From Zoroaster sp. YZ-2022 (taxonomy: Eukaryota > Echinodermata > Asteroidea > Forcipulatida > Zoroasteridae): a stretch of DNA of 64,000 bases. Position 1 is the first letter of the stretch. Each line of letters starts with the position of its first letter. The notes beneath the pieces were generated by a model. The model saw only the letters and a program-made list of their open reading frames with translations. It did not search any database and was not told the origin of the DNA. A program made the translations under genes and the position numbers. The stretch lies in the NCBI GenBank assembly GCA_029582265.1, contig CM055823.1:15140060-15204059 (forward strand), in the 5' to 3' direction. Positions 1 to 11,220 of this stretch are shown one piece after another.

Positions 1-400
1 CTGGACTTGTAAAGGATCTTCTTCAATAGTTCTTCTTCAGATTACTTAATGCGCAGTTCGGTTCAGTGATAAATATAAAAAAAATTAATCACAATCAGAT
101 GTTGTTTGTTTAAAAAGGAAGGTGTGATCAGTTTTCACATTCAATTAATTTTTTTGTTCTGCCAAAAGCGAATGGCAATCTGAACTGATTTTTACTTGTT
201 TATAACAAAAAGAAAGAAAAAACAAATAGATGTAATTAAGTTGATTGAACTTTCAATTTTTGCTCAAAGACATCTCAGAGGCATTGCAGCTATTAGAACT
301 ATCATAAACAGTTGGAAATTTGTAAAACTCAAACTTGGACTCTAAACCATCTTCCAGAGACTTTAAATGCTTGTTTATTGTTTTGTTTAAAACAAATTGA

Positions 401-535
401 AAGAAAGGGAGATGTCACATATGTAACACCGTAGTCACACAATTGACCTATGACATGCAGTGTCTCAATAAAAGCATGATCGATTCCTGTACACTAACGT
501 TCTTCTCCGTATTCAGTCCTTTACAGGATCAAACG
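401..535 (+). repeat. Candidate short 3' LTR with polypurine tract
   Basis: A purine-rich tract (about 401-412) sits directly before TGTCACATATGTAAC (413), and the candidate LTR ends at TTTACA (535). This gives TG...CA ends, and an AATAAA signal lies inside at about 468. Such an arrangement is what the 3' end of an LTR retrotransposon looks like. The 123-bp length is short, and no second copy or protein is in the window, so the call is tentative. Confidence 0.35.
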
Positions 536-1910
536 GGGTCAAAGCCAGGGGCCTGTGGTTGGCCATCATTTAAAATGAACGGCCCACAAATCAACAATTC
601 TTGCATATGATTTTCCATTGGAATTACAATGGGAAAATAAAGAAACACATAAGTTTTCGATTACAGAAGGATAAAGACTGATGGTTCACTTCGAACATAC
701 GATCGAGGTTGCAATACAAAACCGTGTCCACTCCGTATCAACCGTATTGATCTCGCTGTACAGTGTACGTGTGCGGGCCGGAGATCGAGACTGCGCACTG
801 GCCACGTGTGCGGAATTTCTTCTGCCAGAAATCGGTATGGAGTAGGTGTACCGTAATAAGTGCGCATTACGACAACAGGCTTTATGAAGGCTAAGCTGTG
901 AGTAAACTTTTACAAACCTTTCAAGGTCTGTTCATCATGAGAAGTTCCCAATGGTTCAATTTTCGAAGGAGACAACAGGAGATCACTGGTACCCTGTGTC
1001 AACGAAGTAGTTGGTAAATCGCCTTGAGACTTCTCTGCAGCTGCTATGTCACCACAAGACGATCTTCTTTCTTTGCGGTAAGATCATACCATTATATATG
1101 CAATAAAATGAGCGACTGAAATTCCCGAAACTAACTGTCACTGTAAGAAGCGTTAGTTATCCAAGGTAAATAATAATAGGATACATACTGGGAACAGTTA
1201 TGCTTTCAGTAGCATTTCCGTTATCTGGTCTCTGGTCTCAGCGCGCGTCACATCATACCTGCATAGACATTTTAAAATTTTCTTTAGTTTTTTGATATGA
1301 AACAATGTCTAATTGCAGCCAAAATTGCTGGATCGATTGAAGGTAGCCGCGTCACTGCACTTATTTTGAAGCCAATCGATGACCAGAAACCACAGACGTG
1401 TTTGGGGGCCTTAACTGTAATTTGATCATCATTGGCTATTACATTATTCCCATTGTTTGTTAAATTTAAATTCACGTGGTTTTGCGTCCCTGTCTGTGTG
1501 CCCAAGCCGTCCATTGAACATCAGTCTGAGCAGGGTGGATCAAGGGTCCCCTCTTTAACCTTGTTATTGAAACGTATACAAAACATCCAGTTCGTAAGTC
1601 TTACCGATGTTGGTGCGTCAATATCTGCTTTGTGTGATTCAACACATATCTTCTCTTTGTCTTCATAAGAACCTTAAAGATAAAGAGAAACCAAAGTAAT
1701 TTTTATAAATATCATGTTTAGAGAAAAATATTTACATTGATTTAAGCACAACATTTTAGCAAAATATTAAGATTGATTTAAATTAACGCCAATTTTGGCA
1801 ATCTAAACAAAGATCAACAAAGTCGTTAATTTTACCGAATTTTGTACGGTACGTGGTAAGGGAATTCATACATATTTCACCAATTATGTATTTCTATACT
1901 AGTTCCAAAT
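536..1910. other. AT-rich non-coding stretch
   Basis: I see no credible coding region, RNA gene or repeat structure here. The short open frames lack recognisable domains. Confidence 0.5.
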
Positions 1911-2310
1911 CGAGGGCTCAGCGCAACACAGCCTCATCTCCATTTCGGCCATTTGAGAAAATCGCATTTAAAAAATTTTGGCAATCTGAAATGGCTCATA
2001 ACAAAAGTGAAGAATTAATAATTAAGCTAAAGCTTACTTTTGTATTTTCTTTATATATTTTCTTTATATTCTCGTCATATATTTGGTAAAATGGCATAAA
2101 TTTATCTTCACAAGTAGCTTAATTACTAAATAATAATGATAAATGGCAACATGATGGAAATGCGTTTCACTGGTCTGTAGCTGCATTGTGGTTGGAGATG
2201 GAGATAAGGCTTTGTTGTTACTGGAAAGCTGACATTTTCCTGAAACATTTGATACCCAAATCTCATTTTGGCCAAACATGGAGATGAGGCAGTGTTGCGC
2301 TGAGCCCTCG
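1911..2310. repeat. 33-bp imperfect inverted repeat flanking ~335 bp
   Basis: The segment starting CGAGGGCTCAGCGCAACAC at 1911-1943 recurs in inverted orientation at 2278-2310, with one mismatch by eye. The similarity continues weakly inward on both sides. This is compatible with a MITE or a fold-back element. I could not define a target duplication, so the true ends are unknown. Confidence 0.5.
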
Positions 2311-2884
2311 AAATATATCACAATAATGTCACACAAATCTATTATGTATTGTCTGGTCACTACTGGATTATGTGTACGTCATTTCAGAACCCCTCAACAT
2401 GAGAGCGGGGCCACTTTTTCATTAAATGTTTTCATGGACATGAAAACAGCTCACCAATTTTATTGTTGATTTTTTAAATTCTGTTTTCATTTGATCGAAT
2501 ATCCAAGTTGTCAGCCAAGATACGTATCGATTTGAATCTGCAGCACAGTTATCGATGTATCGTCTCTGTTTTTCTTATATTTGACATATAATTTTAGTTG
2601 AGAAAACTATTTCCTCAAATTATTTGTGCTAAGCATCGGCGTTGTTTTATTTTTTATTTCAATATAAAAACTGGATTTTTCATCCACAAGATGCAATAAA
2701 GGCAAAAATAATAATATTAATGTAACTATTAATGTCAGGAGTGTATATATTGAGCAAAACAAATCTGGAAAACCTTTTAAAAAATAAACATAATATATAC
2801 AATTTAGAGTGACAAACAAATTTAAATTAAGTCAAATTTAATAAGAGCAAAGCAACCCAACAACCCCTTGTGTAAAGGTGAAAA
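2311..2884. other. AT-rich non-coding; probably includes LINE 3' UTR
   Basis: No gene is visible. The last ~65 bases (2821-2884) lie just beyond the ORF2 stop of the neighbouring minus-strand LINE and are probably its 3' UTR. No poly(A) tail or target duplication is evident. Confidence 0.4.
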
Positions 2885-5800
2885 TTAATAATCGAACTTC
2901 AGCTCATTATTATGAATGTAACAAAGAGCATTATTTCTAGTATAACATAATTCAAAGGAGTTCGACTTCATTCTGCTCTTTTCCATACAAATGAAGTGTT
3001 TTAAACTCTTTCTGAATTGCGTAATGGTGTCGATTTCCGCAGGTATAGAATAATTGTCAAAAATCTTTTTACAGCGAATATTCCAAATTTGTCTGAGCAT
3101 TTTAACTACGATGACAGCCTGAACCGGTTTTAATTTATATCCCAGAATTCTGTTAGTGTCATTCAAGTAAAAATGTTTGTTCCCCGAATATTTTCTGAGC
3201 AGATGTTCAACAGAGATCCAGGCTTCTAAAGAGCAAGTACAATAAATAAAGAGATGTTCGTGAGATTCTTCTTCCATATTACAAAGGGGACAAGTCAATT
3301 CCTTAACTATGTCATTTTTATACAAAACATCCTTGGTAGGTAAGATCCTATGTTTTAATTTATACAGAAACTGTTTATCGTCAGGATCCATTAGAAATTT
3401 TTTTAAACCACTTTTCCATATCAAAGACCATTCAAGATCATGACTTAAATGAAAGATATTTTGCCAAATTGTTCTAACTCTAGGAACAGAAAATTTCTTA
3501 AGAATCAAATTAACATAATTAGACTTGGCGTTAGTTTTTATGAATCGGAGTAGACTCGTTATCCTTAATAACTAGCCAATTACATATATGGTTAGCTGGC
3601 CCTTCTCTCTTTTCTTCAATTAAGTTATAATCAATATGCTGTTTAAAACGCCCCACTATTCTACCAGCATTGATATTATGTGTGGCACAGTATTGTGCAA
3701 TTTCCTGGAAGGTAATTAGTTTTCCCTATCTAACAACATCTTTAATCTTATGAATACCAACTGATTTAAGCAAAGGACCACCAAAAGTAGAATTATCTTT
3801 TGTGACCCTAACATTGTTCCATAAAGGAACTTTTCTGGTTTCTAGGACACTCAAAAAATTACAATCTAACTTTCCTCCGACCTTTTCAAAGGCGAGGATA
3901 AGGTCACTATAAAAAGGAGTAGTTTTTAGAAACTTTTTCACGTTGGCAAAAATGTACCATCCCAAATGGTCAGTAGCACTAGCTTTAATTATCCAATAGT
4001 CCAAAAATAATTTTCATTTCCCTTGCGAGGAGGAGTAGTGTGCCAACCAATTCAATTTAAGACTCATTAATTTGCAGTTAACGTCAACAAGACCCATTCC
4101 CCCAAATTCTTTCGGACCGGTGACTGTACTCCTCTTAATGTTTTCAATCTTGCCATCCCAAAATAATTTCCAAATCATATCACTCATTTTCTTAATAACT
4201 TTTACCGGACAGGCTATAACACTGCCTAGGTAATTAATACCTGACCCAACCAAAGTATTTACAATAACAACCTTACCATTATAGTTTAAATTACGTTTAG
4301 ACCATTTATCTAAAGTACAACGGATTTTATTTATTCTTGGTTCCCAATTATCAATTGGTGTGACATCGTTCCCAACAATAATCCCTAAGATTTGGAGCTT
4401 ATTACACCACGAAAGTTACACGGTTTATCAGTTCTATTATTCCATTTCCCGAGCCACAAACCTTTAGACTTTTCTACATTGAGTTCAGACCCACTACCTT
4501 TACAATAGATATTAAGAATGTTCCGAATAGCATCAAATTCATTGTTAACACTGACAAAGAATGTAGTATCATCAGCATGTTGTATTGACCGAATACTACT
4601 TTTATCTTCAGGCGTAATAATGCCGTTTAAATTACAATTTGTTCTAACCAAACTCGCTAGCCCTTCAGCACATATAGAGTAAAGAAGTGGGGACAGAGGA
4701 CACCCTTGTCTGATCCCCGAAAGACTTTAATCGGAAAGCCAGTAAAATGATTAATAATGATATTACAATGAGGATTACTATACAAAAGGTTAACCCACTT
4801 AATCAAAGACGGAGGAATCCCCATTTTCGTCATAACAGTAAACATGTAATTCCAACTAATTCTATCAAAAGCCTTCTCTTGATCTATACTAATGAGAGCA
4901 GCCTCCAAATTTTCTAAATTAACATAATCGATAGCATCACGCAAGACCATAAGATTATCTTGAATTTTCCTTCCGACAACCCCGCAAGTTTGTTCTTCTC
5001 CTATAAGGAGAGGCATAATAAGTTTTAATCTATTCGTAATAACTTTGGATAAAATCTTATAGTCTACAGTGAGTAAACTGATAGGGCGCCAGTTTTTTAA
5101 TTCACACCTGTTTCCCCTGTTTTTATAAATAAGTCTGATTAAAGCAGAATTCATAATGTTGCAGAAACGACCATTTTTGAAACAATGATTATAAACGCGC
5201 AAGATATCAGAACCAACAGTGTTCCAATAAGTCTGGTATAATTCCACCTTAAGCCCATCCAGGCCCGGAGACTTGTTTTTCTTCATTTGGAAGAGAGCTA
5301 CTTTGACTTTATCAGCCGTAATATCTCTTTCTAGATTACAATAAATATTATTCGGAATATGTTTTTTCTCAATTTTTGATGGAATGACTTCTGCTTTATA
5401 CAGATCAGAATAGAAGTTATTGGCACAGTCTAACATAGTGTAAGGTTGATCAACATATTTTCCTTCAGAATTAATCAACTTATCAATTTTACTATTTTGT
5501 ATTTGTTGTTTTTCCAGATTCAGAAAGAATTTAAAAGCTTTTTCACCTTCATCTATAATATTATTCCGAACTCTAACTTTAGCTTTGGACCATTCATCCA
5601 TCTCATAGTTTTTTAGCTTAATCTCTAGATCTTTAATGATATCAGGGTTTGAGTTAGGATTATCTATAAGAGAATTGTAATTTCTTTGTAAATCAATTTG
5701 TTTTTGTTTTTGACGATGTGCTTTTTCTTTACCATAATCTTGAATAATTTATTTAATTCTAAATTTCCCACTTTCCCACAAATCAAGCAAGTCGTAATTA

Positions 5801-6637
5801 TCTTTTTGAGTAATCCAAATTTTCCAAAAGGTCTCTGTACGATAATTACAATCATTATCAGTTAGAAGATTATTGTTACAAATCCACTTGCCTTGACCGT
5901 GTAAATTATTAGGATCATGTAATTTCATGGAAACAAAAGAGTGATCAGAAAAGCCATGCGGAATAACTGAATCGTCTAAAACGTTACTGAGAAGATTCGA
6001 AGACATAAAAAGATAATCTATTCTGCTCGCCTGCTTAGTAGCTTTGTGATAATGAGTATAACCTGCTTCTTCAGGACAAATAGTGCGCCAGACATCACAG
6101 AGATCTTTTTCAATTAAAACATTCTTAAGAATAGTTTTACTAGCATCCTTAATGTTAACATTATCAATATTGCAATTAAAATCCCCTCCAATAATGGAAT
6201 TATCATTTACAGTAACATGATCACCCAGGCCATCCCAAAAAATAGCCCCTGTCGTACGATTCGTTTGGAGCATAAACCGAGGCAACAAAAAGAGTGGAAT
6301 TGTTCCATTTAATTTGACCTTTGATCCATCTCCCTCTCTCATCCCTATCAATATTATCGATATCGAAATCGGATTTGTCAGAAGTAAGAATAGCTACCCC
6401 CCTGGACTGACGATTGCCATGGCTAAAAACCACCTTCCCCTGCCACTGTTTGCTCCAAACTGACTCGTCGCTTTCTTCACTATGTGTTTCCTGAAGAAAA
6501 ATTAAACAAAATTTTTTACGATGTAAAAAATCAAAAATCACATTACGTTTGAGGTCGTTTCTCAAGCCATTGACATTAACGGAGGCAATTGACAGAAGAG
6601 TCATACAGAAAAAGATAATAACTAGTAACTTGATCAT
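2885..6637 (-). pseudogene. LINE ORF2: endonuclease-reverse transcriptase, broken
   Basis: ORF2 supplies the nicking and target-primed reverse transcription activities of the LINE. The endonuclease spans 6637 to about 5930 and shows FLQETH, GGDFNC, ASRIDYLF and SDHSF. The RT spans about 5400-4400 with SPGLDGL, NWRPISLL, SIDQEKAFDRI and an xADD catalytic box. A CPLC...H....C zinc-binding region lies near 3300-3220. The first ATG chosen is at 6637. Frame is lost near 6240 (inside the endonuclease), by a stop at 5749, by a one-base change near 4717 just before the QGCPLSP-type motif, near 4385, and by further breaks at about 4010 and 3720. The catalytic box reads HADD (about 4579) rather than the usual YADD. 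Confidence 0.8.
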
Positions 6638-6666
6638 AATAATAAAATAAGGAGAAAAAAGCAAGT

Positions 6667-8008
6667 CTATTTTGCTCGTCCTCTACCTTTCCCTTTCTGG
6701 TTGTGATGGTTGGGTTGGGTGGATTGTTTGGACTGACTTGCACTACTTGCCGTGTTGGTCTTCAGCTGGCACGATGGACCTTGCTTATCAACCTCGCTAG
6801 TCTTACTCGTAGACGCCGATTGCGAAACATTCTCGGTTCATTTTCTTTCCCATGATGTGCGTTTTTCTACGTCGTTGGACTCCTTTGCGTGTATAGAGAG
6901 TGTATTCTTCTTCCTGGTCATTTTGGCCTTCAGTGTGGGACTCTGCTTCATCCATTTCTTGTAGTTGTACCTCTTCATTTCCCGAATCCAAACATTCTCC
7001 TCTTTGGCTTGTCTGGACGTCCATGTCGGATGATAGCTCGCTCTCGCTTTCCGTTTCTTCGTCATCTCTTGCAACCTTCTTGTTCTCGTCGTTATCTTCC
7101 TCCTCTCTGATCTTACGCTTCCTATCGTTCTCTCTTCTCACCGCTTCATCCCAAAAACCGGTCTTGGTTTTAGGCTTGCGATTGACATCCGTCTTGCACG
7201 TCTTTGGATCTTTCTTTTCGTTCTGATGCTCTTTCTCTCTCCCGGTTTCTTCCTCTTCTTTTCTTGACACCTCTTTTGGAGTTTTCTCCTCTTCTCCCTC
7301 TTTGTCTCTATCGTCGGTAGCATCATATTCATGTTCTAGTTCTCTTTCTGCCGCGATGACTATGACTGGAGTTTGCTGTTGTTCTTCATCTTCTTGATCA
7401 TGCCATGCTGCTCGATGGGCGCCACTGCCACAGATAAAAAAGCGGCCGCGGAGATCGCAGTCACGAGCAAAATGGCCGGGACGACTACATATCTTGCAGG
7501 TCTTTTCTTGTCCTCGATGACGGACCGGTAGCGAGAAACCTCCTACTTTGATATAACTCGGGATCCGTTTTTTGATATTTTTGAGCAGAATGCTTCTAAC
7601 TCCTGTCTCAATCATCTCGTTGAAGTCGTGGAAGTGGCGTCTAAGGTTTGTGACAGTGCCGTACTGCATCAAAGCGTTGGTTATTACAGTATCAGTCATC
7701 TCGTAAGGAACTCTGACATACACTACTGTCGAATTTTTAATATTGGTGCGTTCACACTGAACAAGGACTTTCTTCAGAATCATACCATGGGTTGCTATAC
7801 GTTCACAGTGCATGCTGTTGTCGAATGATACGTTGTACCAACCGTTCTCTAAAGGTGCTATACACTTGAATGTTTGAACCGCCTTGAGCTCTTTGTTTAT
7901 TGCGTCATACACCTGTCTTACAGTGACTCCTTCTAGATTCCTTGTATTGAATCTTATTGTGTTTGGTCGTTTGAGCGTGGCCTGGTCGTTGGTCCCCTGA
8001 CAGAACAT
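6667..8008 (-). pseudogene. LINE ORF1: RNA-binding zinc-knuckle protein
   Basis: ORF1p binds the LINE RNA. The ATG at 8008 (MFCQGTN) is preferred over the upstream open frame because the sequence becomes family-like there. An RRM-like N-terminal half is followed by a CCHC knuckle (CKICSRPGHFARDC, about 7497-7456). A very acidic/lysine-rich low-complexity tail follows. The open frame ends at 6803, but the next frame from about 6840 continues with a Q/S/K-rich tail ending GRGRAK and a TAG at 6669-6667. One frameshift near 6840 therefore separates the natural C-terminus. Confidence 0.7.
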
Positions 8009-8225
8009 GGCGGAAAAAATGGCTTCAGTAGAAATCCTACTGAACCCCCCAAAAAGCTGAAAGGCCCTAAGGCCTAAATAAAACTTCTTTGGACTGCTAT
8101 CACAGTTGTTTTTAGAAAGCAAAACTCACCGAAAGCAATGGAAAGGCTTTTGGAGATCCTTCAAAGCATAAAACAGGAGAACATTGGCGAAAATCAGGAG
8201 CGATTTTGAGACACGTCTTGCGCAT

Positions 8226-8384
8226 CGGAACGCTTTTATTTAATTTAATATTTATTTATTTATTTAATATTTATTTATTTATTTAATATTTATTTATTAT
8301 TTATTTATTTAATATTTATTTATTTATTTAATATTTATTTATTTAATATTTATTTAATATTTATTTATTTATTTATTTTTTCTC
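8226..8384. repeat. (TTTA)n/(TTTAATAT)n microsatellite
   Basis: About 160 bases made almost only of TTTATTTA and TTTAATAT units. Read on the minus strand this is an (AAAT)n tract just beyond a possible AATAAA signal (8411-8406). Confidence 0.9.
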
Positions 8385-8405
8385 TTTGTGGAGTTCAGGA
8401 CTCCA

Positions 8406-8648
8406 TTTATTTCAACATCAAATCAATTACATCAGATCAAATACAAAATCACATCAACAAAACACGAAAAATCAGGAAGTTAAACAAGCAAAACAATAAG
8501 TGGACAATTCTATAAGTTATCTTACAGGGAAATGTACACTGAATTATTTACAATTAAAAACAAGAAAGAAAGAAATAGGAGGAAATTACATAATGCTGGG
8601 ATACTGGAACGGATAAGTTAATAGTCAAACTGTAACTGCTTGGCTTCA
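8406..8648 (-). other. Possible 3' end of the SAM-like gene, beyond piggyBac
   Basis: Read on the minus strand from the TTAA at 8649-8652, a frame continues that of the far flank at 15585 (after a one-base shift in a T run) through EFNEAKQLQFDY to TAA at 8620-8618. An AATAAA on the minus strand lies at 8411-8406, followed by an A-rich tract. This is suggestive only; the open stretch is about 18 codons long. Confidence 0.3.
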
Positions 8649-8900
8649 TTAACCCTTTCAACTCAGCCCTGTGTAAAAATCGATCGCGGGCGATCGATAA
8701 ATTTGGAAGCTTGTATTTTTTGTTTGCCGCCCTCTATTTGCTTACGTTTGATACCAATTTGTAGCCTATTAGTCCGGCTTTCCAATGATCAAGTTTGTTT
8801 TGTGATTGAACGAGTAGTGAGGGAAGATCAGGATTCTAGCACATGATGGTTTTTGAGTGTTGTTTTGTAAAATAGATTGTAAAAAATGGGTTTTGGATAT

Positions 8901-8942
8901 GTTGATGACGTCATCATTGTTTTTTCTGTTGATGACGTCATC
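8901..8942. promoter_or_regulatory. Paired CRE palindromes (TGACGTCA x2)
   Basis: The 15-base string GTTGATGACGTCATC occurs at 8901-8915 and again at 8928-8942, 27 bases apart. Each contains the full cAMP-response/ATF palindrome TGACGTCA. They lie just before the Polinton relic. Whether they act as promoter elements is inference. Confidence 0.5.
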
Positions 8943-9127
8943 GAGGAGGTATTGAGGTTTGAATGTAAATTGATTAAAATCTAAATTATTTATAGAAAAA
9001 CATATTGAAAATCGAAGTTTTTTATTAAAAGACGATGCCGACAAAGTATTTATCGAAAACGATTATTCCGTGCGAATGACTTTTAGTAGGGAAAACATAC
9101 AAGTGTCGTACACCCAGTGTGCCAGGT

Positions 9128-9352
9128 GATGAGTTTTGCGCGCAACATCAGTGGCGTGTTCGACACGGAAGAAGTATACCAGTACCAGTTCCTTGTCGAA
9201 GATGAAAAATTGGAACAAAATCAAAGGCAAATTTATGTACGAAATGCGGTAATGTATTAGAATTAAATTTGTTAAAGCGTGTTAAAGAGAGAGCTAGACA
9301 AAATTATGATCTTGTTATGAAAGAGTTGGTTGAAAAAACAACACGTTTATAA
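9128..9352 (+). pseudogene. Polinton-type small ORF relic with zinc ribbon half
   Basis: Two overlapping frames look like one frameshifted gene. ATG at 9128 reads MSFARNISGVFDTEE and then loses frame near the AAAAA run at about 9206. The other frame carries a CxxC (CTKCGNVLEL) followed by a K/R-rich helix and TAA at 9350-9352. It converges with the next minus-strand ORF. I do not recognise a precise function; assignment to a Polinton-like element comes from the neighbour. Confidence 0.4.
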
Positions 9353-9410
9353 TTTTAAAAAAATTTAATTTCAATTATACGGGGGAGGTCTATCTTGAAT
9401 AGGTGTAAAT

Positions 9411-9446
9411 ACCCGCTCTGCTGTTGATTGCGAAGCGGGTTTTTCA
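9411..9446. terminator. GC hairpin followed by T run between convergent ORFs
   Basis: ACCCGCT (9411-9417) and AGCGGGT (9434-9440) can pair as a 7-bp stem with a 16-base loop, and T's follow. It lies between the stop at 9352 (+) and the stop at 9517 (-), where a terminator would be expected. A factor-independent terminator is a bacterial or viral idea; in a eukaryotic DNA-virus-like element its role is unknown. Confidence 0.35.
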
Positions 9447-9516
9447 TAAGATTTTTCTATAGAAAAGTTTACTTTAAATTCAAAAGTTTTTCTATAAGGT
9501 CTTTTTTTCTTCTTTA

Positions 9517-10113
9517 TCAAGTTACGCTGGTTTCTTTGTCGATGATGGCTTTAACATCTTTAGGAGCGTCTTTAGGAGTAAATTTAGTTCGAATGTTTTC
9601 TTTCATTTGCGAGTATTTATTTCGCTCCTCGTTGATTAAATGAAATTCTCCTTGGCTTATAAAACCGTCTTCGATCGCTTTTGAAACGTGACTGTCGATG
9701 GTGTTGAGTTTACTTTCAGCTAAAACTCTAATCTCATTATGTTTTTTAGCTTTTTTAGAGAGTTTGTATTTTGCGTATTTTAGGGGAATGGTTGAGATGC
9801 CTAGCCCTACAGCTTGTCCTACAACTAATCCGATCGGCTCTCCTATAACGCTGGCAATACTGGCGAATCCAGTTCCTGTAGCTCCAACAGCGCCATATAG
9901 TGCCATTGTTTCTACGATGGAATAAGTTTTGAGGATTTTATTATATTTTTTATAGGTTTTCCCACGCTCGTTTCTTTCTTTTAAAATTTCTTTTTGAATG
10001 TTGTCGATTTTTTATAAACGAAACGCATTCACATTTAACTCTTCAACATTGCTAGAAGTATCACTAGTCGCTAACATTGGATACAATCTTGTTGTTTCGG
10101 TAGAGACACTCAT
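9517..10113 (-). pseudogene. Polinton-associated hypothetical protein, one nonsense codon
   Basis: Starting at the ATG at 10113 the frame runs 198 codons to the stop at 9517, broken only by a TAA at 10014-10012. The order is a short acidic N-terminus with NVNAFRL, a coiled/basic segment, a glycine- and isoleucine-rich hydrophobic stretch (about 9900-9800, likely membrane-interacting), then a K-rich helical tail (AESKLNTIDSHVSKAI, EERNKYSQMKENIR). This pattern resembles hypothetical proteins I associate with cnidarian and other invertebrate Polinton-like elements. That recognition is from memory and not tested. Confidence 0.5.
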
Positions 10114-10206
10114 TATTTCTATTAATAACAAAATATTATAATGTTATTTTAAACTAACAAAAAACTTACGATATAAATATCGTAACAGACCCCCATGTTT
10201 CTAGAG

Positions 10207-10425
10207 CTAAAAAAGGTTGCTCGTAGAAAGACTTTTTTATCTTGTGTTTTGTAGCAAACACCGCATTCTAAATGCTGCGGTTCATCACCAAAATATAAAT
10301 TAGACTCTCTAAAAAGTTCAACACCAAAACGTGTATTAATGTTTATTTCATGGTTTGATGCGTTTGAATAAAAATGATCACCTCTAATTATTTTAGCATA
10401 AGTTGAACATTTTAATTATTGACGA
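10207..10425 (-). pseudogene. Second Polinton-type hypothetical relic
   Basis: An open frame of about 72 codons ending TAG at 10209-10207, without a start codon, includes FGVELFRESNLYFGDEP and a CxxC (CGVC). It lies upstream of the previous relic on the same strand. The protein-like composition and position suggest another gene of the same element; function unknown. Confidence 0.4.
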
Positions 10426-10482
10426 ACATAAAACAGTGGGAAAGTTTCCTCCCATATATATATAAATTAAATCGGGAGGGTG

Positions 10483-10521
10483 GCCTTAGCTTTCGATCCA
10501 ATCCGGACCTTCATCAGAGGC
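10483..10521 (-). ncRNA. Hammerhead-ribozyme-like motif (Penelope-type end)
   Basis: On the minus strand, GCCT is followed by the core CTGATGA, a stem GGTCC-GGATT-GGATC (five pairs including one G-U), the core GAAA, then GC, TA and AGGC. GCCT and AGGC pair as a four-base helix I. The GC between GAAA and TA leaves almost no helix III, as described for the minimal hammerheads of Penelope-like retroelements, which act as dimers. One extra A precedes helix II. Activity is not shown, and no Penelope reverse transcriptase is in the window. Confidence 0.45.
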
Positions 10522-10679
10522 TTTGACAAAGTACAACATAAAAACTCATCCATTTATAGGGAAAAGGGAAAGCAAAGGATCATGGGGCGGGATCGAAAAC
10601 AGGCGGGAAGATAGTGACCAATTAAAGATAAGCATCAGTCTAGAAAAAGCCAATAGGAGTATCAGAAGTGAACAAAGGG

Positions 10680-10761
10680 GGATTATTGAGCCACACAATA
10701 AGTAGATGTGGCAGCTCATGGTGAAGCTAGGGTAAAGGAGGGATTATTGAGCCACACAATA
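10680..10761. repeat. Two 21-base direct repeats, 61 bases apart
   Basis: GGATTATTGAGCCACACAAT recurs at about 10680 and 10741, with related sequence around both copies (TAG..G.TGG.AGCT). It may be part of the terminal repeat of the element that carries the hammerhead-like motif. Confidence 0.5.
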
Positions 10762-11220
10762 GATAGAGGTGGTAGCTTTTAGTAAAGGACAATACACAAA
10801 GGGATACGACAACAACAAAAGGGGGTTTTAAGCCTTACAAATTGAGGAGTTTGTGTGTGGGTGTAAATAGCTAAATTAAAATAGTCCTATGTTAACATTG
10901 ACTACCAAACATTTGAATCTGTGCATGCTGAGGTAACGCGTATAGATCTGTTCGCCTTGTTAATATTTATCGACCAGAAAGGGATGTTGATGGTAAACAT
11001 GTAAACTTCTCCAGTTTTCTGCAGGAATTTGAAAAATTAATTGTCGATTATCTCTTACACCCATCTGACATTATTTTAACCGGCGATTTTAACATTCATA
11101 TGGACATTATTTCAAACAATTATGCAAATCAGTTTATATATCTGCTCTCTGCTCATGGACTTATACAGCACATCACAGCACCCACTCATCGGTATGGTCA
11201 CTGTCTTGACCTCATGATAA

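Larger units (their letters stand above)
2885..8008 (-). mobile_element. Tx1/L1-like LINE, two ORFs, decayed
   Basis: This is a non-LTR retrotransposon on the minus strand with the L1-type layout: ORF1 (8008-6667) with a CCHC zinc knuckle, then ORF2 (6637-2885) with an apurinic-type endonuclease, a reverse transcriptase and a C-terminal zinc-binding region. The ORF1 stop and the ORF2 ATG are about 30 bases apart. The endonuclease start (SVNVNGLR, then FLQETH) and the RT fingers (SPGLDGL, NWRPISLL) resemble the L1/Tx1 group more than CR1 or RTE. Several frameshifts and stops show that it is not active as written. Clade assignment is from motif memory, not alignment. Confidence 0.8.

Noticed and set aside
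6838..7332. Additional frames inside LINE ORF1
   Set aside because: They overlap the acidic/lysine-rich region in other frames and have no independent motifs.
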